DNA of 64,000 nt from Paraburkholderia sp. D15. GTDB lineage: Bacteria > Pseudomonadota > Gammaproteobacteria > Burkholderiales > Burkholderiaceae. Both the position numbers and the translations under genes were made by a program. The notes under the pieces are model-generated. The model was not told where the DNA came from. It ran no database searches and worked only from the letters and a program-made list of their open reading frames with translations. Shown in pieces: positions 17,231 through 26,434 of this stretch. Positions within the stretch are counted from its first letter, which is position 1; every line of letters starts with the position of its first letter. Location of the stretch: positions 124,001-188,000 of the forward strand of contig NZ_CP110397.1 of assembly GCF_029910215.1 (NCBI RefSeq). Reading direction: 5' to 3'.

Positions 17231-17246
17231 AGCAAAAGCGATACCC
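17231..17246 (-). promoter_or_regulatory. Sigma-54-like promoter for the 85-residue protein
   Basis: On the minus strand GGGTATCGCTTTTGCT: GGTAT in the -24 box, 5 nt, then a perfect TTGCT. It lies 51 nt before the start codon. Confidence 0.45.
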
Positions 17247-17384
17247 GCTTCGCTGCCGACGCTTCACACGAAGCGTTGCACGCGGATTGCTGTGCCGTAA
17301 CAAGGCCCGCGGAATCGACGCGGGCTGTCGATGCAGGCAGCCATAAGCCGCGACGCTGCCAGACCTGAGAGAAGGAGAGTGCAG

Positions 17385-18593
17385 ATGAAAGCAGTGGTAT
17401 TTCACGGCATAGGGGACATCCGTCTCGACAATGTTCCCGATCCCAAACTCGAGCAACCGACCGGCGCGCTCGTACGTCTCACGTCCAGCGCGATTTGCGG
17501 CACCGATCTGCATATGGTGCGTGGCACGTTGGGCGGCATGGTGCCGGGCACGATTCTCGGTCATGAGGGAATCGGCATCGTCGAGGAAGTGGGCCGCAGT
17601 GTGCGCAATTTGCGCCAAGGCGATCGCGTGCTGATTCCGTCGACTATCTCGTGCGGATATTGCTCGTATTGCCGCTCGGGCTACACGGCCCAATGCGACA
17701 ACGCAAATCCGAATGGCGCAAGCGCCGGCACTGCATTCTTCGGCGGCCCGAAAACGACCGGCCCGTTCCAGGGTCTGCAGGCGCAATACGCGCGCACGCC
17801 GCTGGCGTACGCGAGCCTGATCCGCTTGCCCGACGAAATCGACGACGATCGCGCGATCCTGCTCTCCGATATCTTTCCCACCGGCTATTTTGGCGCCCAG
17901 CTGGCGGGCGTTCGCACCGGCGATACGGTCGCGGTGTTCGGAGCGGGTCCGGTGGGCCAATTTGCCATTGCGAGCGCGAAGCTGATGGGCGCGGGCCGTG
18001 TGATTGCGGTGGATCGCATAGCGTCGCGGCTGGACATGGCTCGCACGCAAGGCGCAGAAGTGATCAATTTCGACGAGGAAGATCCGGTCGACATGATCTT
18101 GCAACTGACCGGCGGCATCGGGGTGGATCGCGTGATCGATGCAGTGGGCGTGGACGCGGTGCGTGCCGAGCACGGCCCGGCTGCGCAGAAAGAGCGCGAC
18201 CAGCAACAGGCTTTCGACAAGGAAGTGAAGGAGGTTGCGCCCGATACGAACCCCGATGGCGATAACTGGCGTCCGGGCAGCGGACCGTCGCAAGTATTGA
18301 CGTGGTCTGTGAGAGCGGTGGCCAAAGCGGGCACCGTGTCGATCATCGGCGTGTATCCGCCGAACGACCGCGTTTTCCCGATCGGCGAAGCAATGAATCG
18401 CAATCTCGTCGTGCGCATGGGCAACTGCAATCACCGCGCGATTACGCCGCATCTCGTTGAGATCGTGCGTAACGGCTCGTTCGATCCGCTTGCCGTGCTG
18501 ACGCAGCGCGAGCCGATTACCGACGCGATCGAGGCCTATCGCGCGTTCGACAATCGCGAGCCGGGCTGGATCAAGGTCAAGCTGCAGCTGTGA
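17385..18593 (+). CDS. Zinc-dependent alcohol dehydrogenase, formaldehyde dehydrogenase-like
   Basis: A 402-residue medium-chain dehydrogenase. The catalytic zinc site is visible in ICGTDLHMV (Cys near residue 37) and GHEGIGIVEEVG, and the structural zinc loop in CGYCSYCRSGYTAQC. The nucleotide fold follows at FGAGPVGQFAIASAKLMGA and AVDRIASRLDMA. A long insertion around residues 265-310, rich in charged residues and ending before QVLTWSVRAVAKAG, is typical of the glutathione-independent formaldehyde dehydrogenase group, which keeps NAD bound. GAAGGAGAGTGCAG precedes the ATG. The cellular substrate is not certain. Confidence 0.9.
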   Translation: MKAVVFHGIGDIRLDNVPDPKLEQPTGALVRLTSSAICGTDLHMVRGTLGGMVPGTILGHEGIGIVEEVGRSVRNLRQGDRVLIPSTISCGYCSYCRSGYTAQCDNANPNGASAGTAFFGGPKTTGPFQGLQAQYARTPLAYASLIRLPDEIDDDRAILLSDIFPTGYFGAQLAGVRTGDTVAVFGAGPVGQFAIASAKLMGAGRVIAVDRIASRLDMARTQGAEVINFDEEDPVDMILQLTGGIGVDRVIDAVGVDAVRAEHGPAAQKERDQQQAFDKEVKEVAPDTNPDGDNWRPGSGPSQVLTWSVRAVAKAGTVSIIGVYPPNDRVFPIGEAMNRNLVVRMGNCNHRAITPHLVEIVRNGSFDPLAVLTQREPITDAIEAYRAFDNREPGWIKVKLQL

Positions 18594-18664
18594 GCGGCGG
18601 GTCACGCCGCTACGCGCGGGAATTCGTCTTTCACATCGTCTTTCACACTCATCTCACTACAACC

Positions 18665-18687
18665 GCGGGCGAAAACGCCCGCAAGGA
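18665..18687 (+). promoter_or_regulatory. Hairpin abutting the recQ ribosome site
   Basis: GCGGGCG-AAAA-CGCCCGC (18665-18682) is a perfect 7-bp GC stem with a four-A loop, directly followed by AAGGA (18683-18687), the only ribosome-site-like sequence before the recQ start. It could influence translation or end the upstream transcript. Confidence 0.35.
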
Positions 18688-18702
18688 CGCTTGTTTCCAA
18701 CT

Positions 18703-20451
18703 ATGACAGTCGACCAACGGCTTCGCAGCATGCGCAAGACCATGCGTGACATGTTCGGTATCGTGCGCTTGCGCGCCGGTCAGGAGGACATTATCCGCAG
18801 CGTATTGCAACACAAGGACACGCTTGCCACGATGCCAACGGGCGCGGGCAAGTCGCTTTGCTATCAGTTGCCGGCGCTGCATCTCGAGGGCACCACGCTC
18901 GTCGTGTCGCCGCTGATCGCGCTCATGAAAGACCAGGCCGACAAACTGCTGGCCGCTAAAATCGACTGCACGCTCGTGAACAGCACGCTGCGTAGTCGCG
19001 CCGAGCGCGAAGCACTGGAGCGGATTGCGACAGGCGAGAGCGGCATTGTGTTCGTGACGCCGGAGCGCCTGGCGCAACCGGCCTTCGTCGAAACGTTGCG
19101 CGCGCGCCCCGAAAACCGCGTTGGACTAGTGGTGGTCGACGAGGCGCATTGCGTATCGCAATGGGGACACGACTTTCGCCCCGCGTTCCTGCAGATCGCG
19201 GCTGCGGTGAAGTCGCTCGGGCAGCCGCCGGTGCTTGCGTTGACTGCTACGGCCACGCCGCGCGTGCTCGACGACATCGTGCACTCGCTGGCATTGCGCG
19301 AACCGCGTGTGGTTCGCACTGGCACGTATCGCGAGAATCTGCGCTACCGCGTCGTGCAGGTCAGCACGGCGGGAGGCAAAGACGGCGCAGCGCGCGCCGT
19401 GACCGCCAAGCGCGAGCAATTGTCGAAGCTGATTGCATCGCTCAGCGGGACCGGCATCGTCTACGCGGCGACTGTGCGCGACGTCGATCGCATTTACCGC
19501 TGGCTCACGGAGGCAGGCGAGTCGGTCTCGCGCTATCACGGTCGAATGGCGGCTGACGCTCGCGAAGAGGCGCAGGAGCAGTTCATGTCTGGCGCCACCC
19601 GTTTGATGATCGCAACCAACGCGTTCGGCATGGGCATCGACAAGGCGGACATACGCTTCGTGATCCATTACCAGATTCCCGGCAGCCTCGACGCTTACTA
19701 TCAGGAAACGGGACGCGCGGGTCGCGACGGTGAGCCCGCCGATTGCGTGCTGCTATTCGATCTGAACGACCGGCGCATCCAGCAATTCTTCCTTGCGGGA
19801 CGCTATCCGAGTGTCGAACTCGCGCAGCGTGTCTATGACACGCTTGTCGCGCGTATTGCCGACGAACCTAAGGGCGTCACGCTGGCCGCGCTCAAGCAGG
19901 CATTGCCGGATGTCGGTGCGGGCAAGCTGGAAACCGCGTTGAACATGCTGGTCGACGCCCGCGTGGCCGGCCGCGACCGGCAGCGTCGCTATCGTCTGCG
20001 AAGCCGCGAGGGCGCGAAGGAATCCGCGCGCGACGCGGTTGCCAATGCCGCGGCGCAATTCGAGCAGATGAGCGCGCACGACAGGGAAACGCTGCAGCAG
20101 ATGATCGACTACGCGCAAACGGGTCAATGCCGGTGGCGCGCGATTCTCGACTATTACGGCGACTCGCCTGCCGCGGAGCGCTGCGGCGTCTGCGATAACT
20201 GCGTGAATCCGCCGCAGATCGACATGGCGTCCGACGCTATCGTTGCACCGGAGACGCACGCGAATGAAGTTGCACAACGCAAGCGTGAGGAGTCGCGCAA
20301 ACCGCGCGTCTGGACTCCGGGCGATGCCGTGCGCGTGCCGCGCTATGGCGCCGGTGAGGTCGCGCTGGCGAGCGGCGAGCAGGTGGCCGTGCAGTTCCCC
20401 GACGGCAGCACCCGCACGTTTCTGGCGAGTTACGTGAGGGCGGGGCGCTGA
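18703..20451 (+). CDS. recQ: RecQ-family ATP-dependent DNA helicase
   Basis: A 582-residue superfamily 2 helicase that unwinds DNA 3'-5' in recombination and repair. Motif [17 protein letters not shown], motif [17 protein letters not shown], motif [14 protein letters not shown], motif [21 protein letters not shown] and motif [12 protein letters not shown] are all present. The RecQ zinc cysteines appear in [13 protein letters not shown] and CGVCDNC. No C-terminal HRDC domain is seen; the last ~70 residues instead form a charged linker and a small beta-like module ([19 protein letters not shown]). The start is ATG 18703 or TTG 18691, which is three bases from AAGGA. Its 3' end overlaps the convergent epimerase gene by 22 nt. 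Confidence 0.92.
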   Translation: MTVDQRLRSMRKTMRDMFGIVRLRAGQEDIIRSVLQHKDTLATMPTGAGKSLCYQLPALHLEGTTLVVSPLIALMKDQADKLLAAKIDCTLVNSTLRSRAEREALERIATGESGIVFVTPERLAQPAFVETLRARPENRVGLVVVDEAHCVSQWGHDFRPAFLQIAAAVKSLGQPPVLALTATATPRVLDDIVHSLALREPRVVRTGTYRENLRYRVVQVSTAGGKDGAARAVTAKREQLSKLIASLSGTGIVYAATVRDVDRIYRWLTEAGESVSRYHGRMAADAREEAQEQFMSGATRLMIATNAFGMGIDKADIRFVIHYQIPGSLDAYYQETGRAGRDGEPADCVLLFDLNDRRIQQFFLAGRYPSVELAQRVYDTLVARIADEPKGVTLAALKQALPDVGAGKLETALNMLVDARVAGRDRQRRYRLRSREGAKESARDAVANAAAQFEQMSAHDRETLQQMIDYAQTGQCRWRAILDYYGDSPAAERCGVCDNCVNPPQIDMASDAIVAPETHANEVAQRKREESRKPRVWTPGDAVRVPRYGAGEVALASGEQVAVQFPDGSTRTFLASYVRAGR

Positions 20452-21449
20452 TCCGCATGCGCTCCAATCGAGGCAACGTCGGCAGTCGCTTCCGACGATG
20501 CCTCGATCCGCGCGCGGAAGTAGCGCGCGGTCTGTTTAAGTCCGTCGTCGAGTGAGGTTTTTGGCTGCCAGCCGAGCAGCTCGCGCGCGCGTGAAATGTC
20601 CGGCTGACGATGCCACGGATCGTCGGTCGGCAGCGGATGCAATTCAAGCGGCGAACTGGAGCCCGTAATCGCCACAATCCGTTGCGCGATTTCGCGCATG
20701 CTCACTTCGTGCGGATTGCCGAGATTGACCGGGCCGCCGGGATCTTCGGCGGTGTTCATCAAACGGATGAACGCGTCGATCATGTCCTCCACGTAGCAGA
20801 ACGAACGCGTCTGGGAGCCGTCGCCATAGAGCGTGATCGGCTCGCCGCGCAGCGCCTGCATCATGAAGTTCGACACCACGCGGCCATCGGCGGGATGCAT
20901 GCGCGGTCCATACGTGTTGAAGATCCGCGCAATGCGAATAGAAAGCCCATGTTGACGGCGGTAGTCCATGAAGAGCGTTTCCGCGCACCGCTTGCCTTCG
21001 TCGTAGCAGGAGCGCGGTCCGATCGGATTCACGTGGCCCCAGTAGTCTTCTTTCTGCGGATGCACGAGCGCATCGCCATACACTTCGCTCGTCGATGCCT
21101 GGAAGATTCTTGCTTTCACGCGCTTGGCGAGTCCGAGCATGTTGATCGCACCGTGCACGCTCGTCTTGGTGGTTTGTACCGGATCATGCTGATAGTGAAT
21201 CGGCGACGCAGGGCAGGCGAGGTTATAAATTTCGTCGACTTCCACATAGAGCGGAAATGTCACGTCGTGACGCATCAGCTCGAAGTTCGGGCAATCGAGA
21301 AGATGCGCGATGTTGTCCTTCGTGCCCGTATAGAAGTTGTCGACGCACAGCACGTCGTGGCCTTGCGTCACGAGCCGCTCGCACAGGTGTGAGCCGAGAA
21401 AGCCGGCGCCGCCTGTGACCAGAATCCGCTTGCGAGTAAGTTCTTTCAT
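20430..21449 (-). CDS. NAD-dependent epimerase/decarboxylase, UDP-glucuronate decarboxylase (UXS)-like
   Basis: A 339-residue extended SDR enzyme, last gene of the leftward glycan operon. The Rossmann motif is [15 protein letters not shown] (about residue 11), then the catalytic set STSEVYG and the Tyr-Lys pair in [12 protein letters not shown](P)-sugar epimerase segments such as [21 protein letters not shown] and [15 protein letters not shown] are characteristic of UDP-xylose synthase (UDP-glucuronate to UDP-xylose). The product would supply a pentose donor to the operon's transferases. The ATG at 21449 is preferred over an upstream in-frame start because it begins the family's N terminus. 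It starts 57 nt after the upstream GT4 stop. Confidence 0.92.
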   Translation of the reverse strand: MKELTRKRILVTGGAGFLGSHLCERLVTQGHDVLCVDNFYTGTKDNIAHLLDCPNFELMRHDVTFPLYVEVDEIYNLACPASPIHYQHDPVQTTKTSVHGAINMLGLAKRVKARIFQASTSEVYGDALVHPQKEDYWGHVNPIGPRSCYDEGKRCAETLFMDYRRQHGLSIRIARIFNTYGPRMHPADGRVVSNFMMQALRGEPITLYGDGSQTRSFCYVEDMIDAFIRLMNTAEDPGGPVNLGNPHEVSMREIAQRIVAITGSSSPLELHPLPTDDPWHRQPDISRARELLGWQPKTSLDDGLKQTARYFRARIEASSEATADVASIGAHADQRPALT

Positions 21450-21506
21450 GTTGCGTGGTCCTAGTCGTCTTACGTTTGTTCGGCGCAAGCCGCGCCGACC
21501 TGTGGC

Positions 21507-22463
21507 CTAAGCGGTCACTTGCAGCAGCGCGTCGTGCCAGTCCTGCGCGAAACGGTCGATGTGGAACCGCTCCTGCGCCGTGCGTCGCGCGCCCTCGCCG
21601 AGGCGCCTGGCTTCCGCAGGATCGCGCAGCAGTTCGTGCATTGCGTCGACAAGCGCATTCACGTCTGTATGCACGAAACCGTTTTCGCCATTGCGGATCA
21701 CCGTCGCCAGTTCGGTAGTCGCGAGGCCCACGATCGGCATGCCGATCGTCATCGCCTCTACGATGGCGAGGCCGAGACTGGTCCAGCGAATCGGATTGAA
21801 GAAGAAGCGATAGCGCGCGGTGAACGCGGCGAGATCCAGATTGCCGACTTCACCAATGCCGTCGAGCCGCTCGGCGTCCATGCCGACCAGGTCGAGCGGC
21901 ACGCGCGTGCGCACGTCGGCGAATACGTCGGCACCGAGGCGCCGGCCGCGCTGAGCGAGATGATTCACAACGACAATGCCGCGCTCCAGTTCACCGGTAT
22001 AGTGCACGCCTTCCGGCACCACCACGCCATGTTCGATTACGCGCGTCGGCGTCACGCCGCAATCCCACATCAACTGATTGAAGTGCGCGACGTGAACCAG
22101 CAGCGTGTCCGGGTCGTCGACCCAATGCCATTGCTGGAACGGGTTTTCCTGCGGCGGATCGTGTTCGATATACACGCGCGGCAAGCGGCGCTGCGCGTCG
22201 CTCAACACATGCTCGCGGTCGTATTCCCAATGCGTCTTGTGCTGATACAGGATCACGTCGAACTCCTGATCCGGCACGTCGTCCGCATTGATTTCGTGGA
22301 CGTTGTCGCCCCACGGCAACACGCCGACTTTGCCCGCATAGCCAGGCGGATGACCCGGCTTCGTCACCAGATAAAAATCGTGCGGCGCCTGTGTGAGGTA
22401 GTACAGGTAGTTGCCGTGCACGTGCCATGTCAGCACACGGAGACGGCGGCAGTTACGCAGCAT
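21507..22463 (-). CDS. Glycosyltransferase family 4 (operon gene 7)
   Basis: A 318-residue GT-B-fold transferase. The N-terminal half (TWHVHGNYLYYLTQAPHDFYL) and the donor-binding C-terminal half (GLAIVEAMTIGMPIVGLATTE, with the family Glu) are recognisable. CGAGGAGTTGCACC precedes the ATG at 22463. The start lies inside the end of the upstream GT9 gene (11-nt overlap), so translation is probably coupled. It most likely adds a sugar to a lipid-linked or surface glycan on the cytoplasmic face; donor and linkage cannot be predicted. Confidence 0.88.
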   Translation of the reverse strand: MLRNCRRLRVLTWHVHGNYLYYLTQAPHDFYLVTKPGHPPGYAGKVGVLPWGDNVHEINADDVPDQEFDVILYQHKTHWEYDREHVLSDAQRRLPRVYIEHDPPQENPFQQWHWVDDPDTLLVHVAHFNQLMWDCGVTPTRVIEHGVVVPEGVHYTGELERGIVVVNHLAQRGRRLGADVFADVRTRVPLDLVGMDAERLDGIGEVGNLDLAAFTARYRFFFNPIRWTSLGLAIVEAMTIGMPIVGLATTELATVIRNGENGFVHTDVNALVDAMHELLRDPAEARRLGEGARRTAQERFHIDRFAQDWHDALLQVTA

Positions 22464-23592
22464 GGTGCAACTCCTCGAAGGATCCGGTTTCGGCATGCGT
22501 ATGCAATGCGCAGGCACTGGCCGGATGCGCGCCGCGAACTTCGGCCAGTTGCGCGCGCGCCGTCTCGACGACGCGGTCCACGCCGATGTTCAGAGCACAA
22601 GGGTGGCCGTAAGGACACTCGCGGAACATGCACGGGCGGCACGGCGGATAGTCGGCAAGCACGCGGTGCCGCTCGTGATCGAGCGGCGCCCATCGGCGCG
22701 TGTCGCTGCCCGACGCGACGACGACGGACGCGGTCGCCATGGCCGCGGCGATATGCGAAATGCCCGTGTCGTTGCAGACGACGAGTCGCGCGTGCGCGAC
22801 GAGCGCAGCCAGTCCGCCAAGCGATGTCGAACCGGCGAGGTGCAACGCGGGCGCGGTCATCGCGCCGAGCACTGCGCCGGTCAGCGACGCTTCCGCCGCC
22901 GTGCCGGTGATGGCGATCTGCCAGCCGTCGGCGGCGAGGCGGTCGGCGACTTCCGCGAAACGCTCGACCGGCCAGCGGCGCGAGGGCAATTGCGCACCTG
23001 GATGAACCAGCACGAGGCGCTCTGCTTCGATGCCATGCGCGGCCACTAACGACGCGTACTCGTCGCCATCCCGCTCGCAAAGAGGGAACGACAATTGCCG
23101 CTCGGTGGTTTCGGCGCCGAGCGCGCTCATCAATGCAAGGTAGCGCTCGGGTTCGGGCAGGTCGTCTGGCCAGTCGATAAACACGCCTTCACGCGGCCGC
23201 TCGTCAGGTTGTACGAAGCCCGCGTAAGCGTTGGCACCGAACTCAAGCAGCAGATCGTTCGCAATGCCGCCGCTGCCATGCAGCTGGATTGCGAGATCGA
23301 AGCGTTGGGCGCGCATCCATTCACGGAATGCGGGCAGCCCTTCGTCCGTCTCGGGTTGCTCGGGAAAGCCTGCGGCTCCAGGAAAGACGATCAGTTCGTC
23401 GACGAGATCGGCGTAGCGCTCGACAAACGACTGCGCCCACGGCAAGCCGATCAGCGCGATATGCGCTTGCGGCGCGGCCGCGCGCAGCGCTCGCAGCGCG
23501 GGCACCGAGCAGAGCATGTCGCCCAGTTGCAACGCACGGAAGATCGCTATGCGGCGCGGCGCGGCGGAGGCGATGAACGAGTCTGCATTCAT
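22453..23592 (-). CDS. Glycosyltransferase family 9, heptosyltransferase-like (operon gene 6)
   Basis: A 379-residue GT-B enzyme related to the LPS heptosyltransferases WaaC/WaaF. It begins with RRIAIFRALQLGDMLCSVPALRALR, the family's signature for the acceptor domain, and carries VLVHPGAQLPSRRWPVERFAEVADRL and VVCNDTGISHIAAAM in the ADP-sugar domain. A cysteine-rich insert CRPCMFRECPYGHPC near residue 335 resembles the metal- or disulphide-like clusters of some GT9 proteins. The start forms an ATGA overlap with the preceding GT2 gene. Substrate may be a heptose but this is inferred. Confidence 0.9.
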   Translation of the reverse strand: MNADSFIASAAPRRIAIFRALQLGDMLCSVPALRALRAAAPQAHIALIGLPWAQSFVERYADLVDELIVFPGAAGFPEQPETDEGLPAFREWMRAQRFDLAIQLHGSGGIANDLLLEFGANAYAGFVQPDERPREGVFIDWPDDLPEPERYLALMSALGAETTERQLSFPLCERDGDEYASLVAAHGIEAERLVLVHPGAQLPSRRWPVERFAEVADRLAADGWQIAITGTAAEASLTGAVLGAMTAPALHLAGSTSLGGLAALVAHARLVVCNDTGISHIAAAMATASVVVASGSDTRRWAPLDHERHRVLADYPPCRPCMFRECPYGHPCALNIGVDRVVETARAQLAEVRGAHPASACALHTHAETGSFEELHHAA

Positions 23593-24668
23593 AAGAAGAA
23601 CACCTTGTAACGTACAGCGCCGTAGAGCCGCCAGAAGATCGACAGGAAGGGAATCGGGATGGACGTCCACGCCATTTCGGCAACGTGGCGCAAGCTGCGG
23701 TCTTTCCCGCGCAAACGCATTGCGCAGAAATAAGCCGTCAATGCGAACCACGCGAACAGCGCGAGCATCACGCTATTGCCATCGCCCACGAAAACGCCGA
23801 TCAGCGCGGCCAATGCGGCGCAGAGAATGAGGTAGTACAGCAACGGAGGCGACGAGCGAATCCGCGTTTTGAACAGTTCGGGATGCTTCTTGTAGAGCAG
23901 CGCGTCGAACTGACTCTTTTTCTGCTGCGAGATGCTGACGCCCCAGCGCGCGGGGCGCACCGGGTGCACGACCACCGCATCGCTTGCGCGCACGATCTTG
24001 CCGCCCGCTTGCAGCAGCGTGAACTGCAAATCGGAGTCTTCGCGCCACGCCGAGGTGAAACGCTCGTCGAAGCCCCCTGTCATCGTCAGAAAGCTGCGCG
24101 CTACGAATACGTTTGCGGTCGCGAATTCCGCACGCTCGAGGCCGCTCGCATCCGCCTCGTAGTCGGTCGGCGACGAGGGCAGCGGCACGACGATCCGGCC
24201 CGCGGCGGCGGCCGCCCCCTGGCGAATCGCCGCAAGCCCTTCTTGCAGCCATTGCGGATCGGGCAGCGTGTCGTCGTCGGTAAAGGCGATCACCGGCGAG
24301 CGCGCGTGTTGCCAACCGGCATTGCGCGCGCCCGCGGGGCCCTGCGTGCGAGTCACCGGCACGTAGCGCACGGCGAGGCCGCGCTCTGCCTGCTCGCCGG
24401 CAATGCGCGCGACGCATGCGCGGGTCGCTTCGTCGGGACCGTCGTCGCAGACCACGATCTCGTAGCGATCTGCTGGAAAGTCCTGTTCCGTCAATGCGCG
24501 AAGACACGACGCGAGCATGTCGGGCCGCCGATAAGTCGGCACGACCACCGACACGTCGAGGTGCGCCAGCAGCACGCCCGGATACCCGGCCGCAATCGGC
24601 TCGGCTTCGCTATGCGGATTGCCGAAGCTGCCTCCTACGTCGATCGGTCGCGTAGCGGATGGGCTCAT
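23589..24668 (-). CDS. Glycosyltransferase family 2, membrane-anchored (operon gene 5)
   Basis: A 359-residue GT-A transferase. The catalytic domain starts near residue 40 (VSVVVPTYRRPDMLASCLRAL), with CDDGPDE and the D-x-D equivalent AFTDDDTLPDPQWL, and FDERFTSAWREDSDLQ as the ED motif. Two or three hydrophobic segments near the C terminus (YYLILCAALAALIGVFV, MLALFAWFALTAYFCAM) anchor it to the inner membrane. The ATG (24668) overlaps the carbamoyltransferase stop by ATGA, and its own stop overlaps the next GT9 start the same way. Confidence 0.9.
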   Translation of the reverse strand: MSPSATRPIDVGGSFGNPHSEAEPIAAGYPGVLLAHLDVSVVVPTYRRPDMLASCLRALTEQDFPADRYEIVVCDDGPDEATRACVARIAGEQAERGLAVRYVPVTRTQGPAGARNAGWQHARSPVIAFTDDDTLPDPQWLQEGLAAIRQGAAAAAGRIVVPLPSSPTDYEADASGLERAEFATANVFVARSFLTMTGGFDERFTSAWREDSDLQFTLLQAGGKIVRASDAVVVHPVRPARWGVSISQQKKSQFDALLYKKHPELFKTRIRSSPPLLYYLILCAALAALIGVFVGDGNSVMLALFAWFALTAYFCAMRLRGKDRSLRHVAEMAWTSIPIPFLSIFWRLYGAVRYKVFFL

Positions 24669-26410
24669 GCGCCGCCCCCCGCTTTCTCGACGACGAAGGG
24701 GCCGATCACGAGCGCATCGAGCGGCGAAGTCCAGAACGACTCCACCGCATCGCGGGGCGAATTGACCATCGGCTCGCCGCGCGTATTGAATGACGTGTTG
24801 ACGAGAATCGGCACCCCGGTGCGCTCGTTGAACGCGGACAGGAGATCGTAGTAGAGCGGATGCTGCGAACGGTTCACAGTCTGCACGCGTGCGGTGCCGT
24901 CCACGTGACGCACTGCCGGAATGCGCTCGGCCTTGTCGGCGCGCACGTCGAACACGAACAGCATGAACGGCGCGACCTGGCCGTTCACGAACCATTCGCT
25001 CGCATGTTCTTCCATGACGACCGGCGCGACCGGGCGGAAGTCCTCGCGATCCTTGATCTCGTTGAGCTTCGCCTGCATGTGCGGATCGACCGGCGAAGCG
25101 AGGATCGAACGCGCCCCGAGTGCCCGCGGACCGAACTCGGTGCGGCCCTGATACCAGCCGATCACCTTGCCGCTCGCGAGCAGGTCGGCGGTCTCGCCGG
25201 CAATGTCGCTGAGCCGCCGGTACGGCACCTTCGACCATTGCAGGAACTGTTCGATTTCCTGTTCCGGATATTCGGGACCGAGGTACGCGTGGTCCATTAC
25301 CCAATGACGCTTGCGATCGCCGCGCTCGCCGCGTTCGCGCGAATCGATCCACAACGCTGCGCCAAGCGCGGTGCCCGCGTCGCCCGCTGCGGGCTGAACC
25401 CACACTTCGTCGAATGGACCTGCGTCGCGCAGCTTCGAATTCATCACGCAGTTCAATGCGACGCCGCCTGCCATGCTGAGCTTGCTCAAGCGGGTTTTCT
25501 CATGCAGCCAGCCCGCAAGTTGCAGTACCGTTTCTTCGAGCACGCGCTGCAACGAATGAGCGATATCGAAGTGGCGCTGTTCGAGCGGGCCGCCGCGTTC
25601 GCGTGCCGGGCCGAAGCGTTGGACGAGGCGCGGGGCGTCGACCGTATAGCTGCCGTCGCCGCGATAACGCACGATATCGCGGAACACGTCGAGGTATTCC
25701 GGCTTGCCGTACGACGCCAGCGCCATCACCTTGTACTCGTCGGACGAATGCAGGAAGCCGAGCCAGTCCGTTACCGCTTCATAAAGCAGTCCGAGCGAGT
25801 GCGGCAGTTCGACCTGCTTGAGCCGCGTGTATTTCCCGTCGACGAACTGGCCCATGCTGGTCGTCACGCCTTCGCCGCGGCCGTCCATGGTGAGCACCGC
25901 CGTATTCTCGAAAGGAGCGGCGAGAAACGCGCTGGCCTCGTGCGCGAGGTGATGGTCGACGAAATGCCACTTGAAGCCGTTGTCGCGGTCCACACCCTGA
26001 AAGCGCTTGCGCAAATGATGCGGCGCGCCGTCGAGCAACTGGCCCTTGGCGTTCGCGATATAGCTGAGAAAGAGCGGGTCCCACGGCGATGCAGACGGGT
26101 CGGACAGACGCGTGTTCGCGGGATCGAAGGGCAACTCGATAGTCGCGCCGGGACGCTTCGGCATGCCGCTAAAGCGGCTCGGATCGTATGAATAGGCCAC
26201 ATGATCGACGTCGGCGAGCGTGATGCCGGCGGCTTTCAGGCAGTAGTCGATCGCGTCGAACGGCAGTTGCCAGGTCGAGAAGGGCACGGGGCGCTTCGCA
26301 TGCTTGACGTGCGTGAAGCGTTCGTCTTCGGCGGCGGCGAGCACCACACCGTCGCGCAGCAGGGCTGCGGCGCTGTCGTGATAGACGGCATTGATTCCGA
26401 GTGTGTACAT
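24665..26410 (-). CDS. O-carbamoyltransferase, NodU/TobZ family (operon gene 4)
   Basis: A 581-residue enzyme that moves a carbamoyl group from carbamoyl phosphate, via carbamoyl-adenylate, to a sugar hydroxyl. The N-terminal Kae1-like domain starts TLGINAVYHDSAAALLRDG and contains HHLAHEASAFLAAPF with the metal-binding histidines. The C-terminal YrdC-like part has GWYQGRTEFGPRALGARSIL and NTSFNTRGEPMVNSP, hallmarks of the family. Full length for NodU relatives. Embedded among glycosyltransferases with ATGA coupling downstream, it probably decorates the glycan built by this operon; nodulation factor synthesis is not supported because no nodABC genes are present. Confidence 0.93.
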   Translation of the reverse strand: MYTLGINAVYHDSAAALLRDGVVLAAAEDERFTHVKHAKRPVPFSTWQLPFDAIDYCLKAAGITLADVDHVAYSYDPSRFSGMPKRPGATIELPFDPANTRLSDPSASPWDPLFLSYIANAKGQLLDGAPHHLRKRFQGVDRDNGFKWHFVDHHLAHEASAFLAAPFENTAVLTMDGRGEGVTTSMGQFVDGKYTRLKQVELPHSLGLLYEAVTDWLGFLHSSDEYKVMALASYGKPEYLDVFRDIVRYRGDGSYTVDAPRLVQRFGPARERGGPLEQRHFDIAHSLQRVLEETVLQLAGWLHEKTRLSKLSMAGGVALNCVMNSKLRDAGPFDEVWVQPAAGDAGTALGAALWIDSRERGERGDRKRHWVMDHAYLGPEYPEQEIEQFLQWSKVPYRRLSDIAGETADLLASGKVIGWYQGRTEFGPRALGARSILASPVDPHMQAKLNEIKDREDFRPVAPVVMEEHASEWFVNGQVAPFMLFVFDVRADKAERIPAVRHVDGTARVQTVNRSQHPLYYDLLSAFNERTGVPILVNTSFNTRGEPMVNSPRDAVESFWTSPLDALVIGPFVVEKAGGGA

Positions 26411-26434
26411 GGGCGTTCGCAGTAGGAGTGCGTT

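Noticed and set aside
16923..18605. 560-residue minus-strand frame
   Set aside because: Its body is antisense to the alcohol dehydrogenase; only the last 85 codons form a real gene.
21519..22910. 463-residue plus-strand frame
   Set aside because: Antisense of two glycosyltransferases; composition is that of a shadow.
24860..26191. 443-residue plus-strand frame
   Set aside because: Antisense of the carbamoyltransferase.
24665..26410. Nodulation gene nodU
   Set aside because: The family fits, but no nodABC or other nodulation genes are in the window; a general sugar carbamoyltransferase is the safer call.
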